Source: Lutraria lutraria (taxonomy: Eukaryota; Mollusca; Bivalvia; Venerida; Mactridae). Taken from it: a stretch of DNA of 64,000 nt. The notes beneath the pieces were generated by a model. The model was given only the letters and a program-made list of their open reading frames with translations. It was not told the origin of the DNA and made no database searches. Shown piece by piece: positions 1 through 12,205 of this stretch (position 1 is the first letter of the stretch; each line of letters opens with the position of its first letter). The DNA lies in the NCBI GenBank assembly GCA_964023205.1, contig OZ026833.1, positions 43,431,137 to 43,495,136 of the forward strand. The letters run 5' to 3'. The position numbers and the translations under genes were made by a program.

Positions 1-384
1 CTACATACAATGAGTCGCACGATTTACAATTATTATATAGTAAGCAGAATATGTCTCTGAACAGGCCCCTTGACTTTTGTGCTGAAGAGAGAAGTGATCC
101 ACAGATAGGATTTGTAACTGCCTTCGATTAATTATTTATCGGGAAATAGATTTGAATCCAAGATATATAATGTTGAAAAGGAAATCTTTAATCCTCAAAA
201 CACAGAAATCGAAATCTATAAAGCTGGCAAATACTGATAATATTGAACTATTTCATTACAAATTAATAGCAAATATACCACATGAAACAGAAACTATTTT
301 ATATGTGCGTACATTCAGCAGCATCTTATTGTCTTATGTTTTTTTACTGATTTTACTTCCTAACCAGTTTTCCTGGACTGCATT

Positions 385-520
385 TCAACCACTATTAGGT
401 TACCCTTCCACAAAGAGCTGGCAACTTCTCCAAATATGAAAGAAAATCTATCGGGACTCGAAGCCGGTCCACTTGTTACAAGTCCAGGACACTAACCAGT
501 GGACCACTACCACGGCCTCT
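385..520 (-). mobile_element. tRNA-headed SINE, copy A
   Basis: Minus strand: a tRNA-like head (GGCCGTGGTAGTGGTCC...GGTTAGTG and a B-box-like GGCTTCGAGTCCC) with a tail matching copy B at 35985-36150 (GGCAACTTCTC, AAAT(A/G)TG blocks). Confidence 0.65.
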
Positions 521-1060
521 TGACATGTAACCATGTCAAGTGTTTGAATATTGTATTAAACGAGCTCATCTGATTCCAAAGAAAATCAAGACATTTCTTG
601 AATTCAAATTTTGCATTTTAGTAAACATAATTCTTACAGAAGTATTTATTCGATATTGATGGCTCGTTCATTTGATGTGAATGGTGTACTTTCGATTATG
701 AAAACCCACCCGCGATGCTTATTAAACTGTTAATATTAGTGAATTGGTTATAGCGTGAAATAGGGGAAATATCCTCTGTCGATATAGGATCTCAATCAAC
801 AATTAATTAACCTGATGGCTTAAATTTACCAGATTATATACGAGAACATTATCTACTTTCGTTTCTATATGATAAAGATTTTAGACACGTCTGAATATTA
901 CAATGTGTAATTGACCAGATGAAAGCTCTATCACTAACTAAATGTATCATGTTAGATTATGACATGCATTGTAAAATACTCAAACTTTGATAAAGGTCAC
1001 TTACTCAATGTTTGAATAGTCCGTACATGTATGCAGATAATGTAATATACGGATATGCTT
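521..1060. other. No feature seen
   Basis: AT-rich anonymous DNA between the SINE and the minisatellite. Confidence 0.6.
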
Positions 1061-1077
1061 CAATGGACAAGCTTTCC

Positions 1078-1272
1078 AGTCAACTCGTACCGTAGTCAAC
1101 TCGTACCGTAGTCAACTCGTACATGAATTTGGTCAACTCGTACAGTAGTCAACTCGTACCGTAGTCAACTCGTACATGAATTTGGTCAACTCGTACAGTA
1201 GTCAACTCGTACCGTAGTCAACTCGTACATGAATTTGGTCAACTCGTACAGTAGTCAACTCGTACCTTAGTT
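1078..1272 (+). repeat. Minisatellite, 53-bp unit built on GTCAACTCGTAC
   Basis: More than three tandem units of 16+16+21 bases, each sub-unit beginning GTCAACTCGTAC. A lone degenerate copy sits at 1420-1436. Confidence 0.9.
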
Positions 1273-1289
1273 AACACGTAGTTATATAC

Positions 1290-2095
1290 TATGTTCTTGT
1301 ATCGGCATACATTTTGATGAACGTAATTTTTATAACCTGTTTGTTATATATTTTGGAACAAAGACATTAGGCTTATTTAGTTCAGTCATTTGACTGTAAA
1401 TAATTAATTTGTTACACTGTTTGGTCAGCTCGTACCTTAGTCATATATGTGAATATTTTGTTTTTGTAGGTTTTATGCTTTTTCCTCACGATAAATACTG
1501 TGTTTTTATGTGTAATAATTATTAGTTTTTATCAAAGATATCACTATGTATTTCATATACTAATAAAAAATACCGTGTATCATATTTTAATACAGGATGA
1601 TGTCGTATATTTAGATTTTAAAATCGAGACCTAAGATTCAAAATAGAGAACACAAGCAGCTCATTTAAAATATTTGGTATAACAACTAAGTTGACCATTT
1701 TACATGTTAAAACTTCCAGTATACATTCATAGAAGGACTCTCTTGTCCAAAACTCATAGAAATCTATTTTACTGATATTTAGTCTGTGAAAATAACAATA
1801 TATATGTAATCTATTTGTGTTCTGATACTATCAACTACAACAAATAATCACTCATCAGAAATGAATTTATCTCTTCACTTGAATGAAATGTAGTGTTTGC
1901 TCATTGTGCTTAGACATAGACATTAAACATTACCTGCCTCTATACTGTATTGATTTTTTGATAAGAAATAAAGTTAGCAAAGAATCCGGAACATTTTTTC
2001 CTTTAGTTTTATGTATATATATATATTTCATAGAGTTCAATCTCTTAATGAGTATAAATACTTATGTGTATATTTTAGTAAAAATAGTTCTTTTA
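1290..2095. other. No feature seen
   Basis: AT-rich; only a lone minisatellite sub-unit at 1420 and short chance ORFs. Confidence 0.6.
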
Positions 2096-2097
2096 TA

Positions 2098-2763
2098 TTT
2101 TGTAAAGCTCACATCGCAAATCAAGCCACCAGAGCTATGTACAGCCTAATTCGAAATTCAATTCGCTTACACTTACCTCTTGATTTACAATTAGATCTTT
2201 TCGATAAAACAATAAAACCTATCCTTTTATACGGAGCTGAAATCTGGGGATTTAGTTATAATAAAGTAATTGAAAATGTCCAACTTAGATTCTGAAATAC
2301 GTACTAAAACGATCTACACCAAACTATATGGTTTACGGTGAAACTGGCATTACACCATTGTCAGTCGATATTGAAGAAAAAATGATCTCATTCTGAATAC
2401 GAATATTAAACGGTTATAATTCAGTCCCATCAAAATTATCTTCCATTTTCTATTTTATTCTGCAAAAATCATTCAATGACACAGGTGATAATACTAACAA
2501 AAAACATTGTCCATGGTTTCATAATATTAAATCAATATTGATTAAACGTGGTTGTCAGAACGTGTTGAATCCAAAATGGCTTAAACTTAGTATTAAACAA
2601 AAACTTAAAGATTTATATATCAATGACTGGTTTTCTGCCATGGAAAAATACAACAATAATACATTTTACAAAATTTCAAAACTTCATTTGGCTATAAAAA
2701 TCACTTATCAAACACCCCAATACATTTACTGTCCTTTCTTACATAAACTGTTCGAAGTTAAGT
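2098..2763 (+). mobile_element. Non-LTR retrotransposon 3' ORF2 remnant
   Basis: LINE reverse-transcriptase C-terminal region: LDLFDKTIKPILLYGAEIWG, then after frame changes YMVYGETGITPLSVDIE, and NPKWLKLSIKQKLKDLYIND to a stop at 2763. The KPILLYGAEIWG motif and the tail are typical of bivalve LINEs. Only the 3' part is present and it carries a frameshift near 2295 and an in-frame stop near 2395. Confidence 0.8.
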
Positions 2764-2780
2764 GATGAATATTATGTATT

Positions 2781-2880
2781 AGTTATCGTTCATATTTTGA
2801 ATTTTATGGGATATATCACAAGCGACGCGGAGCGGAGCGCAGTGATATGTCGCATAAAATTCAAAATATGAACGATAACT
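2781..2880. repeat. Palindrome with about 40-base arms
   Basis: Arms AGTTATCGTTCATATTTTGA... and its reverse complement ...TCAAAATATGAACGATAACT around a GC-rich loop (GCGACGCGGAGCGGAGCGC). Starts 16 bases after the LINE stop. Confidence 0.9.
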
Positions 2881-3031
2881 GATTTACAGTTTGTATTAAT
2901 TTCTGTACATACAGAACAACAAGTGACGTATTTTCTCCATATCAGGTTCTAGGCAAATTTTATGCGATATATTTTTCAAATTTCAAATGAAATGCGGACA
3001 TTTCATTGGACGAGAAATTAGGACAAACTGT

Positions 3032-3150
3032 AAACAGTTATTGACTAGTGAGCCATTAAATATGATGTGATATTAACCGGCAGAATCAATATGGTATTCT
3101 GCCGGTGTATATCACATCATATTTATTGGCTCACTAGTCAATAACTGTTT
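3032..3150. repeat. Palindrome with about 55-base arms
   Basis: AAACAGTTATTGACTAGTGA ... CCGGCAGAAT, seven-base loop, ATTCTGCCGG ... TCACTAGTCAATAACTGTTT. Forms the left end of the minisatellite-core element; half of it recurs at 10128-10170. Confidence 0.92.
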
Positions 3151-3285
3151 TATTATATGAAAAGTTGATTTGAAACCATTGTGGATAATATTCTGATTCA
3201 TTTCGTAATTTAATGCATTACTTGACAAACTTGAGAACTTGAGAAATGTGTATCATATCAATTATAAAGAAATTATAAAGAAAAA

Positions 3286-3900
3286 ATTGCCCGGGGGTCG
3301 GGAGAAAGGGCCCGGGGGTCTGGATAAAATTTATTCGAAGGATCGGGACAAAAATAGCCCGGGGGGTCGGCTGAAATGCCCGGGGTCGGCTGAAATGCCC
3401 AGGGGTCGGCTGAAATGCCCAGGGTCGACTGAAATGCCCGGGGGTCGGCTGAAATGCCAAGGGATCGGCTGAAATGCCCGGGGATCGGCTGAAATGCCCG
3501 GGGGTCGGGGGAAATGCCCGGGGGTCGGCTGAAATGCCCGGGGTCGGCTGAAATGCCCGGGGGTCGGCTGAAATGCCCAGGGGTCGGCTGAAATGCCCGG
3601 GGTCGGGGGAAATGCCCGGGGGTCGGCTGAAATGCCCGGGGGGCGGCTGAAATACCCGGGGGTCGGCTGAAATACCCGGGGGTCGGCTGAAATGCCCAGG
3701 GGTCGGTTGAAATGCCCGGGGGTCGGGGGAAATGCCCGGGGGTCTGGGGAAATGCCTGGGGGTCTGGATAATATTTTTCGAAGGACCGGGACAAAAATTG
3801 CTCGGGGGATGGGGGAAATGGCCGGGGATTTGAAAAAAGATTGGACAAAAACTGCCCGGGGATCGGGAAAAATGCCCGGGGGTCAGGGAAATTGGGTTTG
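3286..3900 (+). repeat. GC-rich minisatellite, 20-bp unit (CCCGGGGGTCGGCTGAAATG)
   Basis: About 25-30 units with small length variants, each with a CCCGGG or close variant. Purine-rich on the plus strand. Long ORFs on both strands here come from the low stop frequency of the repeat and are not genes. Confidence 0.95.
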
Positions 3901-4354
3901 GACAAAAACTGCCTGGGTTGTTTCCATCCCCCGACACGGAGGAACGATAGAACAAAATACGCAATGCGTCCATCTTTTGTGTGATGAATAGACCTGGTTA
4001 TATTTTTAGAATTGGAAATTCGGAAATATCCATTAAATATCAAGTTTCACAGTTGAATATGACAATTACGTTAGATGATGGATCAAGCTTTAAGCCAATT
4101 AAAATGTGTTTATTTATAGATCATATAATAGTCATTATTGTAGTCTTTGCTTTAAACACAATCATATATAGATATCGACCAATCTACTAAAATGCTCCAG
4201 AAAACATGTAGGAAAATGTCAGTTTTGTTTCTATTACCTCAAATTAAAAGTGAATTTCACATAATTTCAATTTGTTTTCTTCCTTGTTATTTCCTCATGT
4301 ATACATACCATATACGTACTCGCTAATTACTAACGTGTGACGTTTAAAAGGAAG

Positions 4355-4460
4355 GGATTATTTCCGTACCACAAACGGTTTATGTAAGACTACTATAAAT
4401 TCTTCGTAATGTTTTACCCGATGCGGGACTCCTGCGTGCAAGTCAGATGCTCTACCAACT
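4355..4460 (-). other. tRNA-like fragment
   Basis: Minus strand CAGTTGGTAGAGCATCTGAC resembles a tRNA A box and D arm; a degenerate B box (AGTCCCGCATCGGGT) follows. No closed acceptor stem, so a pseudo-tRNA or SINE head. Confidence 0.35.
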
Positions 4461-4880
4461 GTTAATAGTACAGACAATTCGCCGATTATTATTTTATTAT
4501 GAATGTTATTTATTTCAGTATAAAAAGCATATAAAACATGGTTCATATATAACAGATATTAGATTGCCAAAAATGAAAACATATAGAAAAATACTAAATG
4601 AATATCAGTCCAAACATATTGTGATTAATATAAATATCATCAATTTTTACTCTAGAAGAAAAAAATCAAATTTAATAAATAGTGGTAACCATGATTGTCA
4701 ACTTTACATACAAAGGATGACACAAAAAAGGGGAAACCTCTTATTTCCATTGTGGTCCTTCTAGATAGGATTTTACCCAGAGAGGCAAATGCAGATGAAT
4801 ATTAATTTCTAGATATTAAGATAACAACAACTATTTATAAACATATAATTAAAAATACAAATGTGGATATATTAACTAAC

Positions 4881-5475
4881 AAGAGGGCCAATATGGCCTT
4901 AGGTCGCTCACCTGAGAACAAAGACACGACAATTGATGACCAGGTAATATAGATTTTATCTCGTATAACCAATTTTTACATAGATTTTGATCAAAACTAA
5001 CAATGAAGGTGCAATAATACCGTTATAAACGTAGCAAATTTTCTATTCCAAGGGCTCATAACTCTTGAAGTTGTGGTCCGATTTCACCCATAGCTGAACC
5101 TTTCCAAGACCTTACGGTCATGCACATTCATTGTAAACATGATTAGGATCGGTGAATAAATGAATGCGCTAGAGTGTAAACAAGCTAAAATATAGAAACT
5201 TTTCTAAGTCAGGGGCCCATAATTCGATGTCCTAGTTCGATTTCGCCTATATCTAAGCTTGTCCAAGACCTTCAGGTCATACACATTCACTGAAACTATG
5301 ATCAGGATTGGTGAAGAAATAAAGACGCTGGAGTGTAAACAAGTTACATACAGCAAATTTTCTAAGTCAAGGGCACATAACTTTTGAAGTCCTTTCGCCC
5401 ATAACTAACCTTGTCCAAGACCTTTAATTCGTACACATTCACTAAAAATATTATCAGGATTGGATTGGTTTCCAG
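4881..5475 (+). repeat. Mollusc-type tandem repeat, about 160-bp unit
   Basis: Opens with AAGAGGGCCAATATGGCCTT and AGGTCGCTCACCTGAGAAC, then three degenerate units each with CTAAGTCA(A/G)GGGC(A/C)CATAA, GTCCAAGACCTT and CATACACATTCACT(G/A). A common repeat type in bivalve genomes; class unknown to me. Confidence 0.75.
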
Positions 5476-5479
5476 TTAA

Positions 5480-7790
5480 GTGCCTTCTTGCGGTACACTG
5501 CTATATAGGAAAACAAGATGACTGCGTGTTGGATCATGTGGAAAGCAACTGGACATAGATAAGTTTTATCATCTATAAAGGAATTTCAAACCAGGTGGAA
5601 TTGATCGAAAATACTCGATCACAAACGTAATCGTTAGCTAAAAATCCTTATGGGTATATATGTTAAACTTACCATCATATTTTTAAACGTGATATCGCAT
5701 ATACACATTTATATAAAGCATGTTAAATGATTAGATCTTTGCTGAAAAATACCGGAGATACCAAACTCTGGGCAGTGGTTACTTCCTTTGATTAGTTAAA
5801 GTAGCAATACGATACGCAATTGGTGCGAGGAGTTTGCGGAGATAGGTGGATGATCTGATTTACTAGCTGGCGGATATGTATGTAGGGAGGTTTGTGATAA
5901 TGATACTTTTTAATATATTCGTACATTTGTGATTTCTGTTGTAAGTGTGAATTTAACACAGTACGTTTGGCATTGACTTGTGGTTTTAAGTAGTTTATGT
6001 AACTATTTATGATATACTCTTTTCAGTCATTGAGATACTAGAAAACACGGTCCCGAGCGTTTGATGGATATTTTGACAGATTTTAAGGTTGTATATACTT
6101 CTCAAAACTTTATTAGGATCACTTGCGATATTACTGGTAGTGTTTGCTTCATAATTTTAATACTACATTTTATTATATGCAAGAATCATACGCCGGTGCA
6201 AAAATTTAAACAAACGATGTCAATGGTATCTGGTCAATTCGTACTGTTGTCAACACGTACTGTAGTCAACTCGTACACGAATTTGGTCAACTCGTACCGT
6301 ATCTTTGGTCAACTCATACATGACCAAGTTAACTCGTACATTAGTCAACTCGTCCTTTAGTAATCAAAGCACTGAAAGAAGATACTGCAATAATTACGAG
6401 ATAAAACTGCATAATTTGCTATTTTGAATATATAATATATTGATTGACACTATTTGTTTACTTCCGTATTTACAATTTTCTTGGTAACGGTGCGCGTGTA
6501 AAAAGAACGTTGTGATACTATGGTAAAACGACACTATTTGACACTTATTGATGCGGTATGACGCATATAAAATTTCATTGAAATCGTAGTAGAGTCCGGT
6601 GTCATGATATAGTATAAAAAAGCGGAACACCCTTTAGTTTATTGGCATGAAATAAATATATAGTAAATATAGCCAAACAAAAAAATCCAACAAAGTATAA
6701 GTGATAAGTGGTGAATATATACATGTATATAATTTGTTTCTGAACGAGATTATAAAATAGCAAAGGCCTATACTATACATGTATAGAATAGGTCTTTGAC
6801 AATAGATACCAGATTAAAATAAATGAGTTCTGAGATTGATGTTTCTAATTATTTTCTTTAAAAGCAAAACAATTATTTAAAAGCAAAAAAAATGCAATCT
6901 TGTTTAACACTTTTTGAAAGTTCGAGTCCATGAGTGTTTCAAATTTTGTAATAGGCCAATTGCAAAAATATGGTTTTAAATATTGAGATCTTAAATGTCT
7001 GTATTTAGGGCAGACTAATACAAGGTGGTATTGGGTTACTATTTGTTCATGCAACATTGTTGACAAAGTCGGTTTTGTCTTTCTACGTTAAACTGTATCT
7101 ACCAATTTCTATATTGTGATTGTAAGAGTATACTCGAAATTCTGTTTAAATTGTTTTTCAATACAGAAGTCGTGTTTAAATAAGCAATATTCGGACAATC
7201 TGTTGGAGTAATTATAATGAAACTTTAATGCAAAGAATGTTTGTGTTAAAGTGTTAACCGCAACTAATTATCGAGATGAATATTGAGTCGCACTTTTAAA
7301 TGAGGCGGCATTTGCTGACCCCTTTGATTCTTTAATTTAGTGTTTGTCACACATCAGATAATTGGATTATAGAACAGAACAGAACGTAACAAAACAGTAT
7401 TCTCTCAGGTATGTAACATACAGTATCAGGAAAAGAAAAAAGATGTTAAATATATGTTTGATAAGGGGGAATAACTCTAACTGACAAAATAATTGGACTG
7501 CTGTTGTATAAATACAAACGAAACTAATGTATAAGTATGGCAATATTAAAGAAATTAGTATAAATATAAACGATACTAATGCTTAAGTATAACAATCACA
7601 TGATTCGATTTATAAAACGTTTAAGTCAACTATCTGAATTGTTTCATTATGAGTGCGCCTAGGCGGGCGATACTTCTTATATGCGAAGGTTAAAGGCAAT
7701 TAAACAATCATAATTAGATTATTAACCAATGATAAGTAAGTCCCTCCTTTAATTTGATTGTTAACCAAATTGAATGATAATGTAGTCCAT
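5480..7790. other. No gene seen (apart from the 6.2-kb minisatellite)
   Basis: Anonymous AT-rich DNA. ORFs here are short and show no coding-like composition. Confidence 0.55.
6233..6360 (+). repeat. Second array of the GTCAACTCGTAC minisatellite
   Basis: About seven degenerate sub-units with the same 12-base motif and the same ACGAATTTG variant as the 1.08-kb array. Confidence 0.85.
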
Positions 7791-7797
7791 CCTATAA

Positions 7798-8890
7798 ACA
7801 AGTTACATGTTTGTACGGCGCAAAATCGCATCCGGCAATTCAATACTAGAATGTGGCCTATGTAGCATTTTTTTATCAGGATGTGCGAAGTTTCAGATCA
7901 AACGAATTTGTTATTTTGACTTAACTGATCCCGAAACTAAAGTGATCATCTACTCCATCAAAATACAAGCCGTTGATGTTTCATGAATCTCATGAATCTG
8001 GTCATATGGTTCTACAGTTCACGAGGTACTCTATATGTAGTCCCTGTTTCCACCCTAAAATTAAACCCAGGGGAAACTATCACCTCGATGTATCAAACGT
8101 TGCAATATCTGCTGGAATGCATATAAAATATTTAAATATAAGTCTCCAAAAATAATATACTCCGTTGTCTAAGGGTACGTTGTCGTAAAAACCTGGTATA
8201 ACGGTCCCAAACATAGATTTTCAACTGTAAAGTGACCATCTATATCGAACCATAAAGTGACCGTCTATGTCGAACCAATTAATTAAGTCATCATTTCTCA
8301 ACTGATCGGACATTTTTTTGTATTGAGCTCCGAAATCGATATTTAGTTAATGACAATTGCGTAAACAAGTCAGTGTCCACGCTCGCGATTATAAAATTAG
8401 TCTGTGTGAATATGTTTATAATGTTTTCTTTATTTGCGACATGTTGCTATATAAATACATCGAAACGTATAAATACCGTGTTCCGTATCTTATAACACGA
8501 TTAAATGATTATTACAACACACCGATAATAAACACAGCGAATTACTCTAATAATTTATACATCGAAGCTCATTTAGATCGAACAATTTTTTCTAATTCCT
8601 TTGATATAAAGAGTTTCGGCTGCATTTATTGACAGATGGGCAGATATCGAGCTCGCTCCATTCTTAGACTATATATAGCGACTGCGTCATCAAGCTAACA
8701 CTAGTTGGTGTGAGTAACACGTGACCTCGCTCTATTTCTGTTTTGTTTATATCACGTGATGACCATTGCGGATATTTCGGAATATTTCGGGCACTGTCAC
8801 TAATCTGCTTCGCGCAAGAAGTTGCGATTTTGCATTGCCAGTTAAAAATAAGCATCCCAGAGAGTACGAAACCCGCCGTACAATAATTCA
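7798..8890 (+). mobile_element. 1.07-kb dispersed element, copy 1
   Basis: Matches 36437-37510 in inverse orientation along its length with scattered substitutions and small gaps. Terminal TGTACGGCG at the left and CGCCGTACA at the right suggest short inverted ends. Interior carries a duplicated AAGTGACC(A/G)TCTAT motif and a TATATATAG box. No transposase seen, so non-autonomous. Confidence 0.75.
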
Positions 8891-8894
8891 TATT

Positions 8895-9405
8895 TTTATT
8901 ATTGTCTCTAAATACTGTTTAGAAAAGTTTAGTATAGTGTTATTCACGGTCCTGCCATTGTAAGTCGAGTCAAAAGACTTTTATTCACTCATTTCATGAT
9001 ACATGAATAAATGAGGTAAACAATTAAAATTTTAGTTGAGGCTCGTTGACAATGATGGGAAATAATCATACTAACATGCAGAAAATGAACATAAACAGAT
9101 AAACAAATATAAAAACATAATACGATAGTAGTGTACATTTGATTGAGATTCGTTACACGAGAAGAGATAAAAGATGATATCCAATATGGACACCGGAGAG
9201 TCACAAAAAAGAAAATCAAACGAAAAGATGTTTATTTAAATTAGTTGACAGTTTTCAAAATTATTTTAATGAAATCACATAACTTCACATATTCAGCTTT
9301 AGACGCGTTGCTGAAGAGTTGAGTTCGTTTAAATGTACTTTGGTTTCTACAATAATAAGATTTTAAAAACTGATTTATTTCATCAATGATTTGATTACAA
9401 TCAAA
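8895..9405. other. No feature seen
   Basis: Spacer between the 1.07-kb element and the minisatellite-core pair. Confidence 0.6.
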
Positions 9406-9409
9406 TAAA

Positions 9410-10185
9410 TAATGTTATTATATGATCTATAAATAAACACATTTTAATCGGCTTATATAAATCTAATATACATGTGATATTCAACGGTTAAACTTGATAT
9501 TTAATGGATATTTCGGAATTTCCAATTCTAAAAATAGAACCAGGTCAATATTTATCACACAAAAGATAGACACATTGCGTATTTTGTTCTATCGTCCCTC
9601 CGTGTCGGGGGATGGAAACAACCCAGGCAGTTTTTGTCCCCAACCCATTTCCCTGACCCCCGGGCATTTCCCCCGATCCCCGGGCAGTTTTTTTTCAATT
9701 TGTTTTACAAATCCCCGGGCATTTCCCCCATCCCCGGGCAATTTTGTCCCGGTCCTTCGCACAAATATTATCCAGACCCCAGGCATTTCCCCCGAACCTC
9801 GGGCATTTCAGCCGACCACCGGGCAATTTTTGTCCCTATCTTTCGAACAAATTTTATCCAGACCCCGGGCACTTTCTCCCGACCCCCGGGCACTTTTTGT
9901 CCCAACCCCCGGGAAATTACTGAATTTCAAATTCTAAAAATATAACCATGTCAATATTCATCTATCAGAATTATAAGTCGCTTTTTGTGATATATTCACC
10001 TTGTTTATAATTGATATGATACACATTTCTCAAGTTCTCAAGTTTATCAAGTAATGCATTAAATTACAAAATGAATCAGAATATCATCCACAATGGTTTC
10101 AAATCAACTTTTCATATAATAAAACAATTATTGACTAGTGAGCCAATAAATAAGATGTGATATTCACCGGCAGAATACCATCATA
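9410..10185 (-). mobile_element. Minisatellite-core element, copy 2
   Basis: Same order of blocks as copy 1, inverted, with a shorter and more degenerate array at 9625-9915. Joins copy 3 head to head at about 10185, where the half palindrome ends. Confidence 0.75.
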
Positions 10186-10630
10186 TTTAATTTGTCCGAA
10201 GGATAGGGACAAATTTGCCCGGGGGTCGTGAAAATGCCCGGAGGTCGAGAGGAAATGCCTGGGGGTCTGGATAAAATTCGTCCGATTGAAAGGGACAAAA
10301 ATTGTCCGGGGATCGGGGGTAAATGCCCGCGGGTCTGTACAAAATTTGGGACTTAAACTGCCTGGGGGTCGGGGAAAATGCCCGGGTCAGGAAAAAAACT
10401 GCAGGGGTTGTTTCAATCCCCCGACACGGAGGGACCAAAGAACAAAATACACAATGCGTCTATCTTTGTGTAATTAATATTGACCTGGTTCTATTTTTAG
10501 AATTGGAAATTCCAAAATATCCATTAAATATCTAGTTTCACCGTTGAATATGACATTTATGTTAGATGATGGATCAGGCTTTAAGCCAATCAAAATGTGT
10601 GCATTTATAGATCACTCAATAATCAGGTTT
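10186..10630 (+). mobile_element. Minisatellite-core element, copy 3 (5' truncated)
   Basis: Degenerate array from 10198 to 10410, then the same right flank as copy 1 (CCCCCGACACGGAGG, TAGAATTGGAAATTCC, GATGGATCAGGCTTTAAGCC). Confidence 0.75.
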
Positions 10631-11591
10631 AATGACTTGTTGACTAAGCCGACATATCAGCCGATAATATTTCCCTCTATTTCGATCTTTAATTAAAACA
10701 ATATATCAATCATTTGATAAGGATTCTTGGTGCGTTCTAATAATCAAAAGTAAATAATTCACGAGAAATAATAGACATCGTCAATATCGAACAAATACTA
10801 TGTTTACTAAAATGCCGAATCCCGGTCATAGCAGGTCAAGAAAATAAATTGCCGGCTCCTTGTGGATCGTTTAGTTAGCTTAGTCCGGGAACTTGCCACA
10901 TAACTGAAATATCCTTGAAAAATGGCGTTAAACAAACCGAAACGAATACAACAAGCCAACAGTGTTATGCCCTGCATGAACAGATGGGTTCTTTTCAGGA
11001 AGCAGTTAGTGCTTTCAATTTAATATTTTCATCTTTATGGCGAAGTTTCGGGCATCAAAGGAGAGTATATACAATTAAACATGTTTGTATAGACAACTTC
11101 TAGTATCAATGAAAAATTGTCTTTACATTCAGGTGGTTTCATGAAAAGTTCAAGGACAGAAGAACAATAAGTAAAAACCCATACAAAAAATGCTGTTAAT
11201 TGGATGCTTATACTCGTGCAAAACAATTTCTGTTTCTTGTGGTATAATTACTTTCAATTTGTAATGACATTTTCAGTATTATCAGTATTTGCCAAAAAAG
11301 CAATATAGGCAGTTTCAAATCCTATATCTACATTAGTTCTTCATTCAGCACCAACGTCTAGGGGCCGTTTCAGAGATATAATAGGCTTATATAAATCTTG
11401 CAACTCACTGTATGTTGTTAAATCATACATAATGGTTTTATTTTGAATCTATTACCAGATGTTAATGGTATAGTTCAATGTTTAGGACAGCAATGTTATT
11501 GTATACATGGACGATCCCATTTATACATGTTTAGGTAACAAGAATACTATTGTAATTTGCTATAGAACAATCTATGAATCTTTATAATCAC

Positions 11592-11665
11592 CATCCTCTG
11601 TGGCGCAATTGGTAAAGCATAAAGTTATTTAATCTTGAGGACTGCGTCTGATGTTGGACATCATT
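11592..11665 (+). other. tRNA-like fragment
   Basis: TCCTCTGTGGCGCAATTGGT followed by AAAGC and an anticodon-arm-like stretch; the T arm is not recognisable. Pseudo-tRNA or SINE head. Confidence 0.3.
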
Positions 11666-12104
11666 TTTCATTTTCAACTTTTTTTATTTTTAATAAAAGT
11701 TAACTTTATATATATCGATAAGAAAATATTGTTCCATATTTTTTTTATATTCAAATTGATCCGTTGAATAAACAAAAATATGATAACCTCACATGGGTAA
11801 TTAGGATTTATATATTTTAATTGGGGGTAACAATATAATAAGAAGAAACCGGTTCAGGTATTTAGTATTTTTATATAGTATTTGAAACTACATTTGTATT
11901 CGCGATTTCGTGCAATAAGATGTAAACAAGAAATAAAAAAGAGGAATACACCAGAGAACAAATGCATTTCTTCTTTCGTTTTTCTCTTTTGAAAATTAAT
12001 GAAAAAGGTGCTATTCAGCGTGTATACATGTAACAAAAACAAACATATTTCAATAAATACATTATAAAAAATAAATGAATATAATAATTCAAAAAGAAAG
12101 TGCC

Positions 12105-12205
12105 ATTGACTGAGTTCGAACCACTCACATCTGCTTCGTTTTGTAAAACTGTTAGGTTATGTACATGCCACCTTATCCAATACACGATAACTCGTGAATG
12201 ACTCT
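12105..12205 (-). other. tRNA-like fragment
   Basis: Minus strand contains a good B-box-like segment (GAGTGGTTCGAACTCAGT) preceded by GGATAAGGTGGCATG. Stems are imperfect; probably tRNA-derived. Confidence 0.3.

Larger units (their letters stand above)
3032..4140 (+). mobile_element. Minisatellite-core element, copy 1
   Basis: Layout: palindromic left end, a unique flank (TTGAGAACTTGAGAAATG...), a GC-rich array, then a right flank with CCCCCGACACGGAGG, TAGAATTGGAAATTC, GATGGATCAAGCTTTAAGCC and TTTATAGATCATATAATA. Both flanks recur in copy 2 (inverted); the right flank recurs in copy 3, while only half of the palindromic end lies beside the copy 2/3 junction. No transposase seen, so a non-autonomous element; class uncertain (bivalves have other elements with tandem-repeat cores). 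Confidence 0.75.

Noticed and set aside
1078..1272. CRISPR-like array
   Set aside because: The repeats are directly adjacent sub-units with no unique spacers, in a eukaryotic context.
3218..4043. Pro/Gly/His-rich ORFs of about 250 residues on the minus strand and shorter ones on the plus strand
   Set aside because: They translate the 20-bp minisatellite; frames stay open because the unit lacks stops, and the same happens at 9494-9945 and 10187-10535.
6061..6360. 99-residue ORF
   Set aside because: Its second half translates the GTCAACTCGTAC minisatellite and the first half has no coding character.
11592..11665. Functional tRNA gene
   Set aside because: A-box-like start is good but T arm and acceptor pairing are missing; kept only as a tRNA-like fragment.
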